The notes under the pieces were generated by a model that was given only the letters and a program-made list of their open reading frames with translations, was not told where the DNA came from and did no database searches. A stretch of DNA of 64,000 nucleotides, from positions 16,513 to 80,512 of the forward strand of contig NZ_RAWG01000006.1 of the NCBI RefSeq assembly GCF_003611735.1. The letters run 5' to 3'. The position numbers were made by a program, and so were the translations under genes. Below, piece after piece: positions 53,895-62,353 of the stretch (position 1 is its first letter; each line of letters starts with the position of its first letter). This DNA comes from Corallococcus sicarius (lineage in GTDB: Bacteria; Myxococcota; Myxococcia; Myxococcales; Myxococcaceae).

Positions 53895-55928
53895 ATGAGC
53901 ACGAGTGGAACGGCGGGGCCCGGATTCTGGCTGGAGGTGGACCTCGCGCGGGCAGGCGATGAGGTCAGCGCCACGGCGCGGGGCAGCGGGGGCCAACACC
54001 CCCCGCCGCACACGTTGGGGCCCGCGCACTCGCCCGAGGCCCTCCGCCGCTTCGGCGAGTGGGTGCGGGACGCGGCCGTGCGCGGCAGCCCCCTGGAGTC
54101 TCCCGAGCAGGCGCGGGCGCTGCACTCCGCGCTCTTCCGGAGCGGGCTCCAGGAGGTGCTGCTGGAGCTGCGCGGCGTGTTGCGCAGCACCGGCAGCAAG
54201 AAGCCCCTGCTGCTGCGGCTGTTGCCTCGCGACCGTGAGCTCCAGGCGCTGCCGTGGGAGGCGCTCTGTGGACCGCTCGGGGCGCTCGACTTCCTCGGCA
54301 TCTCGCCGGAGCTGTGCATCGTGCGCGGGGTGCAGTCCACGAAGCCCTGGCTGCCTCGTGAAGTGACGGGGGCGGTGCGCCTGCTCGTCGTGTCACCGCA
54401 GGACGCGGAGGCGCCGGCCCGCCTGCGCGCCATGCTCCAGCCGGCCATCGACTCCGGAGCGCTGGAGTGGATGGAGCCGCTCGTGGGGCCCCGCACCCGG
54501 CGCGACTACGTCATCGACCGGCTCCGCTCGGAGCCCGCGCCGCACATCCTGCACTTCATCGGTCATGGCGGCGTGGACGCGCGCGGTGCCCCCGTCCTCC
54601 AGCTCACGGACGCGGACGGCGCGCCCGCGTGGCTTCCCGTGGAGCTGCTGGCGAAGGAGCTGGCGGGAGCCTTCCGGGGCGACCTGCGCCTGGTGGTGCT
54701 CGAAGCCTGTCAGGGCGCGCAGCCGGGAGCCCTGACGAGCGCGGCGGAGATGCTCGCGGAGGGCGGCGCGGACGCGGTGGTGGCGCACCTGTGGCCGGTG
54801 AAGACAGACGTGGCCCGCGCGTGCTCACGGTCCTTCTACCGCGCGTTGGTAGGAGATACGCGGCACCGGGGCGACGTGGCCCGCTGCCTCCACGACGCGC
54901 GCAGCACGGTGCTGACGGAGTTCGGCGAGAGCGCCGAGGCGTTCTCCCCGGTGCTGTACCTGCGGGGCTGTGACACCACCCTCTTCTCCTTCCGGCCCGC
55001 CAGGGCGAACGCCGCGCCGCGCGCGCCCGTACAGGCCGACCCGGTGCGCGCAGAGGACCCCTCCCTGCGCGGGCTGACGGACCTCCTCTCACGGCCCTTC
55101 TCCCTGGTGCTGGGCGACCACGGGGGCGCCACGGACGAGGACCTGCGGGAGCTGCTGCACGGCCGGATGCGGGGCACGCCCTGGGCCGTCCCGGAGGCGC
55201 TGCCGATGAGCGCGCTGGCGCAGCGGTTCACGCTGCGCTTCGGACCCAAGACGCTGGACTCGCACTTCCAGGAGGTGTTCCGGGATGCCATGCCCACGCT
55301 GCCGCTGGTGGAGGCGCTGGCGCGGCGGCTGAAGCCGGGCGTGCACATCACGCTCTTGCGCATGCCCGTGCTGGAGCAGGCGCTCGCGCTGCACCGGCCG
55401 GAGCTGCCGCTCTACGTCATCCAGCCCTCGACGCCCGACGAGGGCTCCGCGCTCCTCCGACGGCGCCTGCCGGGGCAGGACTGGGAGCCGCTCGACGCGC
55501 TGCCTTCGGACTTCGACCCGTCGCGCGACGTGGCGTTGGTGCGGCTGTACCGGGGCTACCTGCCCGACCGCGTCTTCGAAACGCCCCTGCTCACGGAGGA
55601 CGACTACCTGCACGGCGTGCGCGACCTGGAGTCCGTCCTGCCGCCGGACCTGGCGGACGCCATCCTGGGGACGATGGACAGCCGGCCCGCGCTCCTGCTC
55701 GGACTGTCATTGCTGGCGTGGCACCACCGCATGTTGTTGTCGCGGCTGTTCGGACGCCGGCCGCTGCCGCGCAAGAGCCTGGTGCTGCTGGAGCCCGGGG
55801 TGCATGAGGCGGAGTCGTGGAGGTCCGGCCGGGGCCTGCCTGGAAACACGGGCGTCCAGGTGGTGCAGGCGGAAGCGGGCGCGCTGGTGGAGGTCCTCGG
55901 CGCGGGGACGCCCGGAGGCGCGCGATGA
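53895..55928 (+). CDS. CHAT protease fused to a SIR2-like domain
   Basis: The 677-residue protein starts with a CHAT caspase-fold domain. The catalytic dyad is His224 in LHFIGHGGVDAR and Cys272 in VVLEACQGAQPG, both in proper context. After a linker near residue 370, residues about 380-640 look like a SIR2-like domain: LVLGDHGG in place of the usual GAG loop, LLTEDDYLHGVRD, and LLLGLSLLAWHHRMLLSRL, the typical end of SIR2-like defence proteins. The NAD loop is degenerate, so NADase activity is doubtful. Its stop overlaps the start of the STAND NTPase gene (ATGA), so both are made together. The pairing suggests a regulated death or immune effector. Confidence 0.85.
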   Translation: MSTSGTAGPGFWLEVDLARAGDEVSATARGSGGQHPPPHTLGPAHSPEALRRFGEWVRDAAVRGSPLESPEQARALHSALFRSGLQEVLLELRGVLRSTGSKKPLLLRLLPRDRELQALPWEALCGPLGALDFLGISPELCIVRGVQSTKPWLPREVTGAVRLLVVSPQDAEAPARLRAMLQPAIDSGALEWMEPLVGPRTRRDYVIDRLRSEPAPHILHFIGHGGVDARGAPVLQLTDADGAPAWLPVELLAKELAGAFRGDLRLVVLEACQGAQPGALTSAAEMLAEGGADAVVAHLWPVKTDVARACSRSFYRALVGDTRHRGDVARCLHDARSTVLTEFGESAEAFSPVLYLRGCDTTLFSFRPARANAAPRAPVQADPVRAEDPSLRGLTDLLSRPFSLVLGDHGGATDEDLRELLHGRMRGTPWAVPEALPMSALAQRFTLRFGPKTLDSHFQEVFRDAMPTLPLVEALARRLKPGVHITLLRMPVLEQALALHRPELPLYVIQPSTPDEGSALLRRRLPGQDWEPLDALPSDFDPSRDVALVRLYRGYLPDRVFETPLLTEDDYLHGVRDLESVLPPDLADAILGTMDSRPALLLGLSLLAWHHRMLLSRLFGRRPLPRKSLVLLEPGVHEAESWRSGRGLPGNTGVQVVQAEAGALVEVLGAGTPGGAR

Positions 55929-58900
55929 GCGGCCCGGTGAATCCCTTCCTGGGGCCTCAGCCCTACCGCGCGGCGGACCGCGAGCGCTTCTTCGGCCGTG
56001 AGACGGTGACGCAGCGGCTGGTGAACCGCATCCTCGCGCACCCGTGCCTCACGCTCTTCGGTCCTTCCGGTGCGGGGAAGTCGTCGGTGATGCAGGCCGG
56101 GGTGATTCCGCTGCTGGAGGAGGCGCACGAGTTCCGCACGGTGCGCATCGACGGGTGGCTCGCGGGGGAGGCTCCGCTGGCGCGGCTGGTGCGCACCATG
56201 CACACGGAGCTGGAGCTGGGGCCGCCGCCGGAGCAGGCGGGGACGGTGGAGGCCCTGGACGCGGCGCTGGAGCTGGCGTCGCAGCGCTCAGACCGGCCGG
56301 TGCTCATCTACCTGGATCAGCTGGAGCAGTTGTTCCTGCCCGGGCGCGACGTGGAGGCGACGGGCGCGCTGATGAAGGGGCTGGATGCGCTGGCGCGCAA
56401 GCCGGTGCGGGGACTGCAGCTCCTGCTGGCGATGCGCGAGGACTACCTGGGCCGCTTCCGCGACCGCGTGCGGGGCAGGCGCGAGTTGTTGGAGCAGGGA
56501 TTCCGGCTGGGGCCGCTCACCGTGGGCGAGATGGTGAAGGTGTCGTGCCGGCTGGCGACCGAGAAGGGCCTGCCCGCGCAGTCGTGGTCCGAAGAGGAGG
56601 TGCGCGGGCTGATGCGGCAGGTGCGGATGGCGGGCCAGGGCGACCACGACGACGCCGAGGTGCAGGCCGCGTTCGCGCAGATTGTCTGCCGTGCGCTGTG
56701 GGACGAGCGGGCGCGGGGCCGGGCCGTGGAGCCCGTCGCCGCGGAGCCGATGGTGCACCGCTACCTGGAGGCGACGCTGGATGCGCTCGGCTCCGACAAG
56801 AAGCGGGCGGCGCGCCGGCTGCTGGAGCAGTACCTCATCGCGAGCGACGGCAGCCGGACGCTGCTGACGGAGCAGGAGGCCCGCGCGGAGCTTCCGGCCC
56901 AGGACGCGCTGGAGGTGCTGACGCACCTGGAAGCGGCGGCGGTGCTGCACGCGGAGCAGCACCAGGGCAGCCGGTACTTCGAGCTGGGGCACGACTGGCT
57001 CGCGCGCAAGGTGTTCGACCTCAAGCAGGAGCGCATCGCGCGCGAGTCGGAGCAACGGCGGCGCCGGCGTGAAGCGGCGGAGCGGCGCAAGCTCATCGTC
57101 CTCGCGTCGGCGGCGGCGGGCGTGGCGGTGATAATGACCCTGCTGCTCATCTGGGCCCTGACGGAGCGCTCCAAGGCGCGGGGGGAGAGGCTCGGCGCGG
57201 AGCGGGCGCGGCAGGACGCCGTCAAGCAGGCGCAGGACGCGCGGGGGCTGGCGTTGATCACCGGGGCTCGCGACCTGCAGGGCCGCGGCTACACCGCGAT
57301 GGCCACGAAGCTGCTGCTCGAAGTGCCGGAACCGGAGCAGGCGCGGTGGTGGACGCAGCTGGCGCATGACGTCCTGAAGGAACCCATCCCGGAGCTGACG
57401 ATCCAGGGGACCCAGCCCCCGGTGACCGCAGCCTTCAGCCCTGATGGCCAGTGGATAGCGGCGGCCTCACTCGAGGGGACGGCATGGGTGTGGCGCGTGG
57501 ACGGCACAGGAAGGCCGGTGGAGTTGACGGGCCATCAGGGCTTCGTCAGCTCCATCGAGTTCAGCCCAGATGGGCAATGGGTGGCTACCGCCTCCCAGGA
57601 CACCACTGTCCGGGTGTGGCGGACGGACGGGACGGGCACGCCCGTGGTGCTACAGGGGTACGAGGGCACCGTCCGCTCCGCGAGGTACAGTCCGGATGGC
57701 CAGTGGCTGGTGACGGCTTCGGACGATACGACCGCGCAGGTCCGGCGAGTGGATGGAACAGGCAAGCTGGTGGTGCTGACTGGGCACGAGGCCTCGGTCC
57801 TGTCGGCGCGCTTCAGCCGCGATGGGCGGCAGGTGGTGACCGCGTCGTACGACGGGACCGCGCGGGTCTGGCGGGCAGATGGGAAGGGCTCGCCCGTGGT
57901 GCTCAAGGCGCATGTGGCGCCCGTCCACTCCGCCGCCTTCAGCCCCGATGGGCAATGGGTGGTGACGGCTTCCGAGGACAGGACGGCCCGCGTATGGCGG
58001 GCGGATGGGAAGGGCTCGCCCGTGGTGCTCAAGGGGCACGCGAAGCCCGTCTCCTCCGCTGACTTCAGCCCCGATGGGCAATGGGTGGTGACGGCTTCCG
58101 AGGACAGGACGGCCCGCGTGTGGCGGGCGGACGGAACGGGGACACCCGTGGTGCTCGATGGATATGCGGACATCATCTCGTATGCGGGTTTCAGCCCGGG
58201 TGGCCGGTGGGTGTTGACCGCGTCGTACGATGGGACCGCGCGGGTATCGAGGGCGGATGGAACAGGCACGCCCCTAGTGCTCAAGGGGCACCAGAGATGG
58301 GTCAGCGACGCGCAGTTCAGTCCGGACGGACAGCGGATCGTCATGGCGTCCAAGGACGGGATGCTGCGGATCTGGAAGGTGCCTCGGCCGGAGCTTCCCG
58401 TGGTGTTCCAGGGACTTGACGAGCCGGTCGACTCAGTCCTGTCCGCGAAGTTCAGTCCGGATGGGCAGCGGGTCATCACGGCGTGCTCCGACGGAACAGC
58501 GCGGATCTGGAGCGCGGAAGGGACCGGAACACCTGTGGTGCTCAAGGGGCACGCGAAGCCTGTCACCTCCGCCGCCTTCAGCCCCGATGGGCAATGGGTG
58601 GTGACCGTCTCCGAGGATGGGACGGCACGGGTGTCGCGCGCGGATGGGAAGGGCACCCCGGTTGTGCTGGGAGAGCCGCTCAGGACCATTGATTCAGCGC
58701 AATTCAGTCCGGACGGCCAGTGGGTGCTGACCACGGCTCGGCTCATGGACGCCCCCCAGTTGTGGAAAGCGGACGGGAGTGGCTCCGCCCGGATGCTGGA
58801 GACCGAGAGGGGAGCGAGTTCCGCCCGATTCAGTACCGACGGACAGTGGATCTTGTTCCTGTCGGTCGTGACTCCAACGGTCCTGAGGGCGGATGGAACG

Positions 58901-59578
58901 GGGACGCCCGTGGCGCTCCAAGGCCATGAGGGTGACGTCCGCTCCGCCACGTTCAGCCCTGATGGGCAATGGGTGGTGACGGCTTCCGAGGACAGGACGG
59001 CTCGCGTATGGCGGGCGGATGGAAAGGGCTCGCCCGTGGTGCTCAAGGGGCACGCGAAGCCTGTCACCTCCGCTGACTTCAGCCCCGATGGGCAATGGGT
59101 GGTGACGGCTTCTGCGGACACGACGGCGCGGGTATGGAAGGTCGACGGAACGGGGACGCCCCTGGTCCTCAAGGGGCATTTGGGCTCCGTCTACTCCGCC
59201 GGGTTCAGCCCGGATGGCCGGTGGGTGTTGACGACCGCAAGTGACAAGACCGCACGGGTGTGGCGAGCGGATGGAACCAGAGCGCCCTTGGTGCTCCAGT
59301 GCAGTGATTCGAAGATCACTTCCGCCGAGTTCAGTCCAGACGGGCGTCAGGTCCTGATGGTCTGCGATGATGGACAGGCGCAGCTCTGGCCGCTGGAGGT
59401 CGCGGAGCTTCAACGGAGGCTTCAGGCCGTCAACAAGGACTGCCTTCCCCCGGATGTGCGTCGCAGCTACCTGGACGAGGGCGAGGAGCAGGCGCGGAAA
59501 GGCTATGCGGAGTGTGAACGGCTCCAGGGGCGGGATCCGCTCGTGACGCCGCCGCCCACTTCACGACTGCTGCCCTGA
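55925..59578 (+). CDS. Membrane-anchored STAND NTPase with 16 WD40 repeats
   Basis: The 1217-residue protein has a P-loop NTPase of the STAND type: Walker A GPSGAGKS (residues 46-53) and Walker B VLIYLDQLEQLF with Asp131. A winged-helix-like region ends in LGHDWLARKVFDLKQERI and is followed by a basic stretch. One membrane helix follows (about 389-412, LIVLASAAAGVAVIMTLLLIW). From residue 487 there are 16 WD40 repeats of about 42 residues (xxFSPDGQWVVTAS). The NTPase should be inside the cell; the repeats would then lie on the far side of the membrane, or the helix may be peripheral. It is coupled to the CHAT-SIR2 gene, and ligand binding by the propellers probably switches the NTPase and frees the protease. 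Confidence 0.88.
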   Translation: MSGPVNPFLGPQPYRAADRERFFGRETVTQRLVNRILAHPCLTLFGPSGAGKSSVMQAGVIPLLEEAHEFRTVRIDGWLAGEAPLARLVRTMHTELELGPPPEQAGTVEALDAALELASQRSDRPVLIYLDQLEQLFLPGRDVEATGALMKGLDALARKPVRGLQLLLAMREDYLGRFRDRVRGRRELLEQGFRLGPLTVGEMVKVSCRLATEKGLPAQSWSEEEVRGLMRQVRMAGQGDHDDAEVQAAFAQIVCRALWDERARGRAVEPVAAEPMVHRYLEATLDALGSDKKRAARRLLEQYLIASDGSRTLLTEQEARAELPAQDALEVLTHLEAAAVLHAEQHQGSRYFELGHDWLARKVFDLKQERIARESEQRRRRREAAERRKLIVLASAAAGVAVIMTLLLIWALTERSKARGERLGAERARQDAVKQAQDARGLALITGARDLQGRGYTAMATKLLLEVPEPEQARWWTQLAHDVLKEPIPELTIQGTQPPVTAAFSPDGQWIAAASLEGTAWVWRVDGTGRPVELTGHQGFVSSIEFSPDGQWVATASQDTTVRVWRTDGTGTPVVLQGYEGTVRSARYSPDGQWLVTASDDTTAQVRRVDGTGKLVVLTGHEASVLSARFSRDGRQVVTASYDGTARVWRADGKGSPVVLKAHVAPVHSAAFSPDGQWVVTASEDRTARVWRADGKGSPVVLKGHAKPVSSADFSPDGQWVVTASEDRTARVWRADGTGTPVVLDGYADIISYAGFSPGGRWVLTASYDGTARVSRADGTGTPLVLKGHQRWVSDAQFSPDGQRIVMASKDGMLRIWKVPRPELPVVFQGLDEPVDSVLSAKFSPDGQRVITACSDGTARIWSAEGTGTPVVLKGHAKPVTSAAFSPDGQWVVTVSEDGTARVSRADGKGTPVVLGEPLRTIDSAQFSPDGQWVLTTARLMDAPQLWKADGSGSARMLETERGASSARFSTDGQWILFLSVVTPTVLRADGTGTPVALQGHEGDVRSATFSPDGQWVVTASEDRTARVWRADGKGSPVVLKGHAKPVTSADFSPDGQWVVTASADTTARVWKVDGTGTPLVLKGHLGSVYSAGFSPDGRWVLTTASDKTARVWRADGTRAPLVLQCSDSKITSAEFSPDGRQVLMVCDDGQAQLWPLEVAELQRRLQAVNKDCLPPDVRRSYLDEGEEQARKGYAECERLQGRDPLVTPPPTSRLLP
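57938..58050 (+). repeat. Near-identical WD40 repeat block A
   Basis: This 113-bp block matches 58952-59064 with four differences, far above the identity of the other repeats. Further partial copies lie at about 58064-58135 and 58545-58620. The pattern points to recent duplication or conversion among WD40 units. Confidence 0.7.
58952..59064 (+). repeat. Near-identical WD40 repeat block B
   Basis: Partner of block A, 1014 bases downstream in the same frame. Confidence 0.7.
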
Positions 59579-61024
59579 GAGCCTCGCGGCGGGGTCACCG
59601 AGCAGCAGGTAGCCGCGCAGGTCATTGCGCAGCATCCACTGGTAGCCCTGTCGCTTCGGGTCGACAGGGTCTGGAACGCCATACAGCTGCGCGTCCTGCC
59701 GGGCCCGGTAGCCCTCCAGCAGCGTGTCGTTGACGTCGCGGTAGGCGCTCATCAGCGCCTCCAGCGCGACGCCCGCGCGGCTGCCATGGGACAGGACCTG
59801 GAGCGCGGAGAGGAAGCGCGAGGCGCGGCTGCGCGTCATGTCCTCCGTGTCCAGGAAGCCCAGCGTCCACGCCAGGTCGCTGTGGCCGATGATGCCCAGC
59901 GGGCCGCGCGGGTTCGCCAGCAGGGCCTGGGGCAGCGCCGCCACGAAGGGGCGCTCGCCCGCCTTGGGAAGGCTGTGCAGCACGGAGGCGGGACGGCCCG
60001 AGAACCCGCCGGCCGCGGCAATCTGGGCAAGCCACACGTGGAACGCGCTGTCCGCCGGGGTCGCCGCGCCGAAGCACGCCACGCTGAACCACATACCCCC
60101 GGGCAGGAAGGGCGTGTCCCGCAGCAGTGCGCCCGTGAGCGGTGGGCCTCCGCCCAGCGACAGCGCGCCCTGCATCGCCCGTTGCTCCTGGGCAGAGGCC
60201 CAGCCCTTCGAGGGCCGCCCCAAGCCGTGCGCCACCGTGAGCATCACCGCCGAGCGCGCCGCGGCCGCGGCCTCCAGCAGTGCGTCCGGCCCCGCGAAGG
60301 CGTAGGGAACCTCCTGGACCTTCAGCGCGGGCCGCTTCGTCTTCCACCGCGTCTCCATCACCTGGAGGCATGGCTCCACCAACAACTTGTGTCCGGAGGT
60401 GGTGGCCGTCGTCCCATCCCGCGCCGTGTAGAGGAGCATGTCGGGCGCCTCTGGAGGCGGGCCCCGCTTCTCGGCCGCGACCACCTTGTCCGCGTAGGAC
60501 GTGTAGCCCGCGAGGTCCGGCTCGCCATCCGGAAGGCCCACGTGGAGCCGGCCCACGAACGCGCCGTGTGAGAGCACGTGCTGCAATTCGATGGACACGT
60601 CGGGCAGGTCCCCGAGCAGCAGCAGGTACTTCGGTCGCTCCTCCTCGGGGACGTCCTCGGCCCGGTGCACGGACTCCTTCCAGCGCACCGCCGCGTCCGC
60701 GTTCATGCCGGGAGGGACGCGGTAGCGCATCACGGGCGCGCCCTGCTCCTGCTCGCGGTGCTGGAGGAGCGGCTCGATGGCGCGGAGCATGGCGTCGCCC
60801 GCCGTGCCCACGGGCGCGATGACACCCCAGCGCTGCGCGGCCAGGTCGTTCGGGTTCGCATCGGGGCGCTCCAGCGGGACGCCCTCGGCGCGGCGAGGCA
60901 GCGGCGCGGGCCTCGGGGCATCGCGGGTGGACTCCGCCGGAAGCCCCTCCTCCAGCACGGGCCGGCGGTCATCGGCGCGCGCGAGCAGGAGCTGCAGCGC
61001 TTCATCCTTCACGGGCTCGGGCAT
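59561..61024 (-). CDS. Caspase-fold-like (C25/CHAT-like) cysteine protease, convergent
   Basis: The 487-residue product has no signal peptide. A caspase/gingipain-like dyad is visible: His266 in VMLTVAHGLGRPS and Cys317 in MWFSVACFGAATP, each at the end of a hydrophobic strand, in the order and spacing of this clan. An earlier strand (KYLLLLGDLPDV) fits the fold. The C-terminal part is helical. The gene overlaps the 3' end of the STAND gene by 18 bases on the other strand. Location suggests it serves the CHAT/STAND pair, but a functional link is inferred. The family assignment is tentative. Confidence 0.7.
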   Translation of the reverse strand: MPEPVKDEALQLLLARADDRRPVLEEGLPAESTRDAPRPAPLPRRAEGVPLERPDANPNDLAAQRWGVIAPVGTAGDAMLRAIEPLLQHREQEQGAPVMRYRVPPGMNADAAVRWKESVHRAEDVPEEERPKYLLLLGDLPDVSIELQHVLSHGAFVGRLHVGLPDGEPDLAGYTSYADKVVAAEKRGPPPEAPDMLLYTARDGTTATTSGHKLLVEPCLQVMETRWKTKRPALKVQEVPYAFAGPDALLEAAAAARSAVMLTVAHGLGRPSKGWASAQEQRAMQGALSLGGGPPLTGALLRDTPFLPGGMWFSVACFGAATPADSAFHVWLAQIAAAGGFSGRPASVLHSLPKAGERPFVAALPQALLANPRGPLGIIGHSDLAWTLGFLDTEDMTRSRASRFLSALQVLSHGSRAGVALEALMSAYRDVNDTLLEGYRARQDAQLYGVPDPVDPKRQGYQWMLRNDLRGYLLLGDPAARLSGQQS

Positions 61025-61189
61025 CCTTCGGCTCGCAGTAAGAGGACGTCAGCACCACGGCACGGGGTCGGTGACCCCAGGTACAGCGGTCTGACGGACT
61101 CGGTGTCCCAGCATCTTCGCCGAAGACGCAGCGGACCGCTGCCACCACCCTGACTTCACTTGCGGATCCTGCCGCGCTATCACCTTGAA

Positions 61190-61831
61190 ATGAGAGCCAT
61201 CCGGTACATGCAACGCTTGGCAAGCGCCGCCCTCCTTGTGATGGCCGGTTGCGGCTCGGCCACCCTCGGCACCGTCGGCAGCCCCGCGTCCGCAAAGTGG
61301 GTGGGCCCACCCATGCCTGGCCCGGGCGGCGGTCGGATGCGGACGGTCATCTACTACGGCCCCTGGCAGTGCAGCACCCCGTTCATGTCTCGCTGCGAGG
61401 CGAAGTGCGCGGCGCAGGGACACGCCCTCATGGGCTGCATCTGGCTGGCAGACATCAAGGGAGACTGGGAGGGCCGCTTCCTGGTCTTCCCTGCGGCAGC
61501 TGGCGGGCGGCTCGCCATCACCCACTGCTGCTGCGACATCCCGAAGGTGTCAGACGGAGAGCGGCGCCGGACGACGTGGGGGCGGGCACGCGAGGCCTTT
61601 CGCGAGGCCTGGGGGGAGGAATACGGAGCGTGGCCTGCGGCGAGCAATGGCAAGCCCTGGCCCGGGCACCACATCTTCGACCTGGTGCACGGAGGCGATC
61701 CCACAGCGCCCAACAACGTGCTGCCCACGCCCCAGGACGTGCACAACGTCTTCAGCTCCGAGTACCCCGCCTGCTACGCGCCTGGAGGAAGATGGCGCGC
61801 GGTAGGGCCGGACCGGCCCTATGCCGACTGA
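61190..61831 (+). CDS. SitA-like lipoprotein toxin (putative HNH/WHH-type nuclease)
   Basis: The 213-residue product has a lipoprotein signal (RLASAALLVMAGCGS). The mature part is Cys-rich (STPFMSRCEAKC, ITHCCCDIP), followed by a helical region and a C-terminal segment with WPGHHIFDL, GGDPTAPNNVLPTPQDVHNV and GPDRPYAD. The GHHI...N...H pattern fits His-Asn nuclease-type toxin domains. Myxobacterial SitA toxins are lipoproteins exchanged between cells through outer-membrane fusion, with immunity encoded next door. An immunity-type gene follows here after 10 bases. The ATG at 61190 begins the signal peptide; a clear ribosome binding site is missing. Confidence 0.72.
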   Translation: MRAIRYMQRLASAALLVMAGCGSATLGTVGSPASAKWVGPPMPGPGGGRMRTVIYYGPWQCSTPFMSRCEAKCAAQGHALMGCIWLADIKGDWEGRFLVFPAAAGGRLAITHCCCDIPKVSDGERRRTTWGRAREAFREAWGEEYGAWPAASNGKPWPGHHIFDLVHGGDPTAPNNVLPTPQDVHNVFSSEYPACYAPGGRWRAVGPDRPYAD

Positions 61832-61841
61832 GGACGCCACC

Positions 61842-62303
61842 ATGCCCCTGGACCCATTGCTGGCCGAGCTCACCCGGCATCACTTCCCCAACCCACCCGC
61901 GACGCCCGCGCGGATTGCCGCCTTCGAGGGGCGGGTCGGGTGGACGCTGGACCCGGAACTGCGAGCCTTCTACCTGCACTGCGACGGAGCCACCCTCTTC
62001 AAGCGCTTCCCGCACGCGAACTACCACCTGCTACCGCTCGCTGAAATCCAACGCGCACGGGCCGCCATGAGACCGCGCGACGACGACAGCTTCGGCCCGG
62101 CGTCCTGGTACACCCTCGTCGACCTCCAGGACTCCGACTACGTCATCCTCGACGTGGCCCATCCGAAGGACGGCCGCTACCCGATCCTCGACGGGTACCA
62201 CGAGACCTTCCCCGAAGGCGTGCGCCCCATTGCCGCGTCCTTCCGTGAGTTCTTGGAGAAGGCGCTGGCCAGTGGAGATGCGTTCTTCTGGTTGGATGGA
62301 TAG
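61842..62303 (+). CDS. SMI1/KNR4 (SUKH) family immunity protein
   Basis: The 153-residue protein has the SUKH fold: a helical start (PLLAELTRHHFPNPPATPAR), LDPELRAFYLHCDGA, FPHANYHLLPLAEIQRA, and the C-terminal PIAASFREFLEKAL. SUKH proteins are the common immunity partners of polymorphic nuclease toxins. GAGG at 61830-61833 lies 8 bases before the ATG at 61842; an in-frame ATG at 61821 inside the toxin gene is also possible. It should protect against the adjacent lipoprotein toxin. Confidence 0.87.
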   Translation: MPLDPLLAELTRHHFPNPPATPARIAAFEGRVGWTLDPELRAFYLHCDGATLFKRFPHANYHLLPLAEIQRARAAMRPRDDDSFGPASWYTLVDLQDSDYVILDVAHPKDGRYPILDGYHETFPEGVRPIAASFREFLEKALASGDAFFWLDG

Positions 62304-62312
62304 CGCCTCCCC

Positions 62313-62341
62313 CCGCCCACCGGCATGCACCCGGTGGGCGG
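62313..62341. terminator. Hairpin between convergent immunity and chitinase genes
   Basis: CCGCCCACCGG (62313-62323) and CCGGTGGGCGG (62331-62341) form a perfect 11-bp stem with a 7-base loop between two convergent stop codons. Confidence 0.6.
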
Positions 62342-62353
62342 CGGCGTCACGGC

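Noticed and set aside
54000..54500. Minus-strand Arg/Pro-rich frame at the CHAT gene start
   Set aside because: Low-complexity shadow of the CHAT coding strand.
57400..59400. Regular repeats that might be a CRISPR array
   Set aside because: The repeats are in frame, about 126 bases long, and encode WD40 motifs.
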